Positions 31,111-31,271 of a stretch of DNA of 31,271 bases are shown here, piece by piece (the stretch's first letter is position 1; the number at the start of each line of letters is the position of its first letter). The notes beneath the pieces were generated by a model. That model did not search any database and had not been told where the DNA came from. It saw nothing but the letters and a program-made list of their open reading frames with translations. The position numbers and the translations under genes were made by a program. Source of the stretch: Micrococcales bacterium (GTDB lineage Bacteria > Actinomycetota > Actinomycetes > S36-B12 > UBA5976); contig JAHEEQ010000010.1 in NCBI GenBank assembly GCA_024640585.1, positions 412 through 31,682 on the forward strand, in the 5' to 3' direction.

Positions 31111-31271
31111 GTGCGCGCAGTTCTAATCACCAATCCCTTCGCCACCACCTCGGGTGGATGGACCAAAGACGTGATTGTCCGCAGCCTCGAAGCCCAGTTT
31201 GATTTGCAGATTCAGTTCACTGAACATCGGATGCACGCGGCAGATATTGCAAAGAACGCGCGCCGCGAAAA
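31111..31271 (+). CDS. Diacylglycerol-kinase-family lipid/sphingosine kinase, N-terminal part
   Basis: A GTG at 31111 opens a frame that runs to the window edge (53 complete codons). It begins RAVLITNPFATTSGG and continues WTKDVIVRSLEAQFDLQIQFTEH. The ITNP-A-T-SG pattern is the first strand and phosphate loop of the DAGK catalytic domain, where most members read NP-SG. These enzymes phosphorylate diacylglycerol or related lipids. Only the first fifth or so of a usual 300-residue protein is visible, so the subfamily cannot be set. The TAGAGT hexamer six bases upstream fixes the start. Confidence 0.75.
   Translation, partial: MRAVLITNPFATTSGGWTKDVIVRSLEAQFDLQIQFTEHRMHAADIAKNARRE

Noticed and set aside
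1..31271. CRISPR arrays, tRNA/rRNA genes, insertion sequences, prophage or toxin-antitoxin genes
   Set aside because: No repeat-spacer pattern, cloverleaf or recombinase/toxin signature was seen; base composition looks even throughout.

Overview
The window is a gene-dense, low-G+C (roughly low-to-mid 40s %) stretch of an actinobacterial chromosome. Actinomycetota markers are MtrA, a WhiB2-type protein, DUF3499, DUF5719, an acyl-CoA carboxylase epsilon subunit, and a gene order resembling the Mycobacterium tuberculosis Rv3246c to Rv3308 neighbourhood as I remember it. Low G+C, very short spacers and many stop/start overlaps suggest a streamlined lineage such as the freshwater acI group (Nanopelagicales: Planktophila/Nanopelagicus). 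That placement is inference. There is no tRNA, rRNA, CRISPR, insertion sequence or phage gene, and no gene-free stretch over about 200 bp.

Layout. 1-717 (minus): mtrA and the first codons of a downstream gene, probably the MtrB kinase. 778-1713 (plus): a membrane protein, closed by a perfect bidirectional terminator. 1764-6951 (minus): ahcY, a cation diffusion facilitator, a phosphosugar isomerase, a 50-residue Trm112-like protein and phosphomannomutase. 6984-13389 (minus): DUF3499, DUF5719, a giant membrane GT2 glycosyltransferase, WhiB and a mannose-1-phosphate guanylyltransferase. 13417-16911 (minus): a 1164-residue secreted SpoIID/LytB protein. 17114-18502 (plus): an LCP ligase. 18517-21612 (minus): a tightly coupled purK-purE-CoA-binding-GT2 operon. 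21663-22097 (plus): GtrA-like protein. 22087-22866 (minus): birA. 22904-29276 (plus): accD-accE-maf-accA-gamma-glutamylcyclotransferase-phosphohexomutase. 29278-31055 (minus): a PLP decarboxylase and a small membrane protein. 31111-end (plus): start of a diacylglycerol-kinase-like gene.

The genes group into an envelope module (hexose-6-P isomerase, ManB and ManC making GDP-mannose; two GT2 enzymes, GtrA, LCP and SpoIID using or remodelling envelope glycans; WhiB and MtrA as regulators) and a biotin/lipid module (birA beside a complete three-subunit acyl-CoA carboxylase). Smaller parts serve purine synthesis and the methyl cycle (ahcY).

I found no clearly new multi-gene defence or mobile system. 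The strongest non-routine signals are: a repeated leaderless-promoter layout, in which a TANNNT hexamer ends six (once seven) bases before the start codon at eight genes and settles several start sites; a carboxyltransferase beta subunit with Leu where propionyl-CoA enzymes carry the specificity Asp; back-to-back promoters for birA and accD; two unexplained inverted-repeat structures; and a SpoIID protein flanked by CWB2-like regions.
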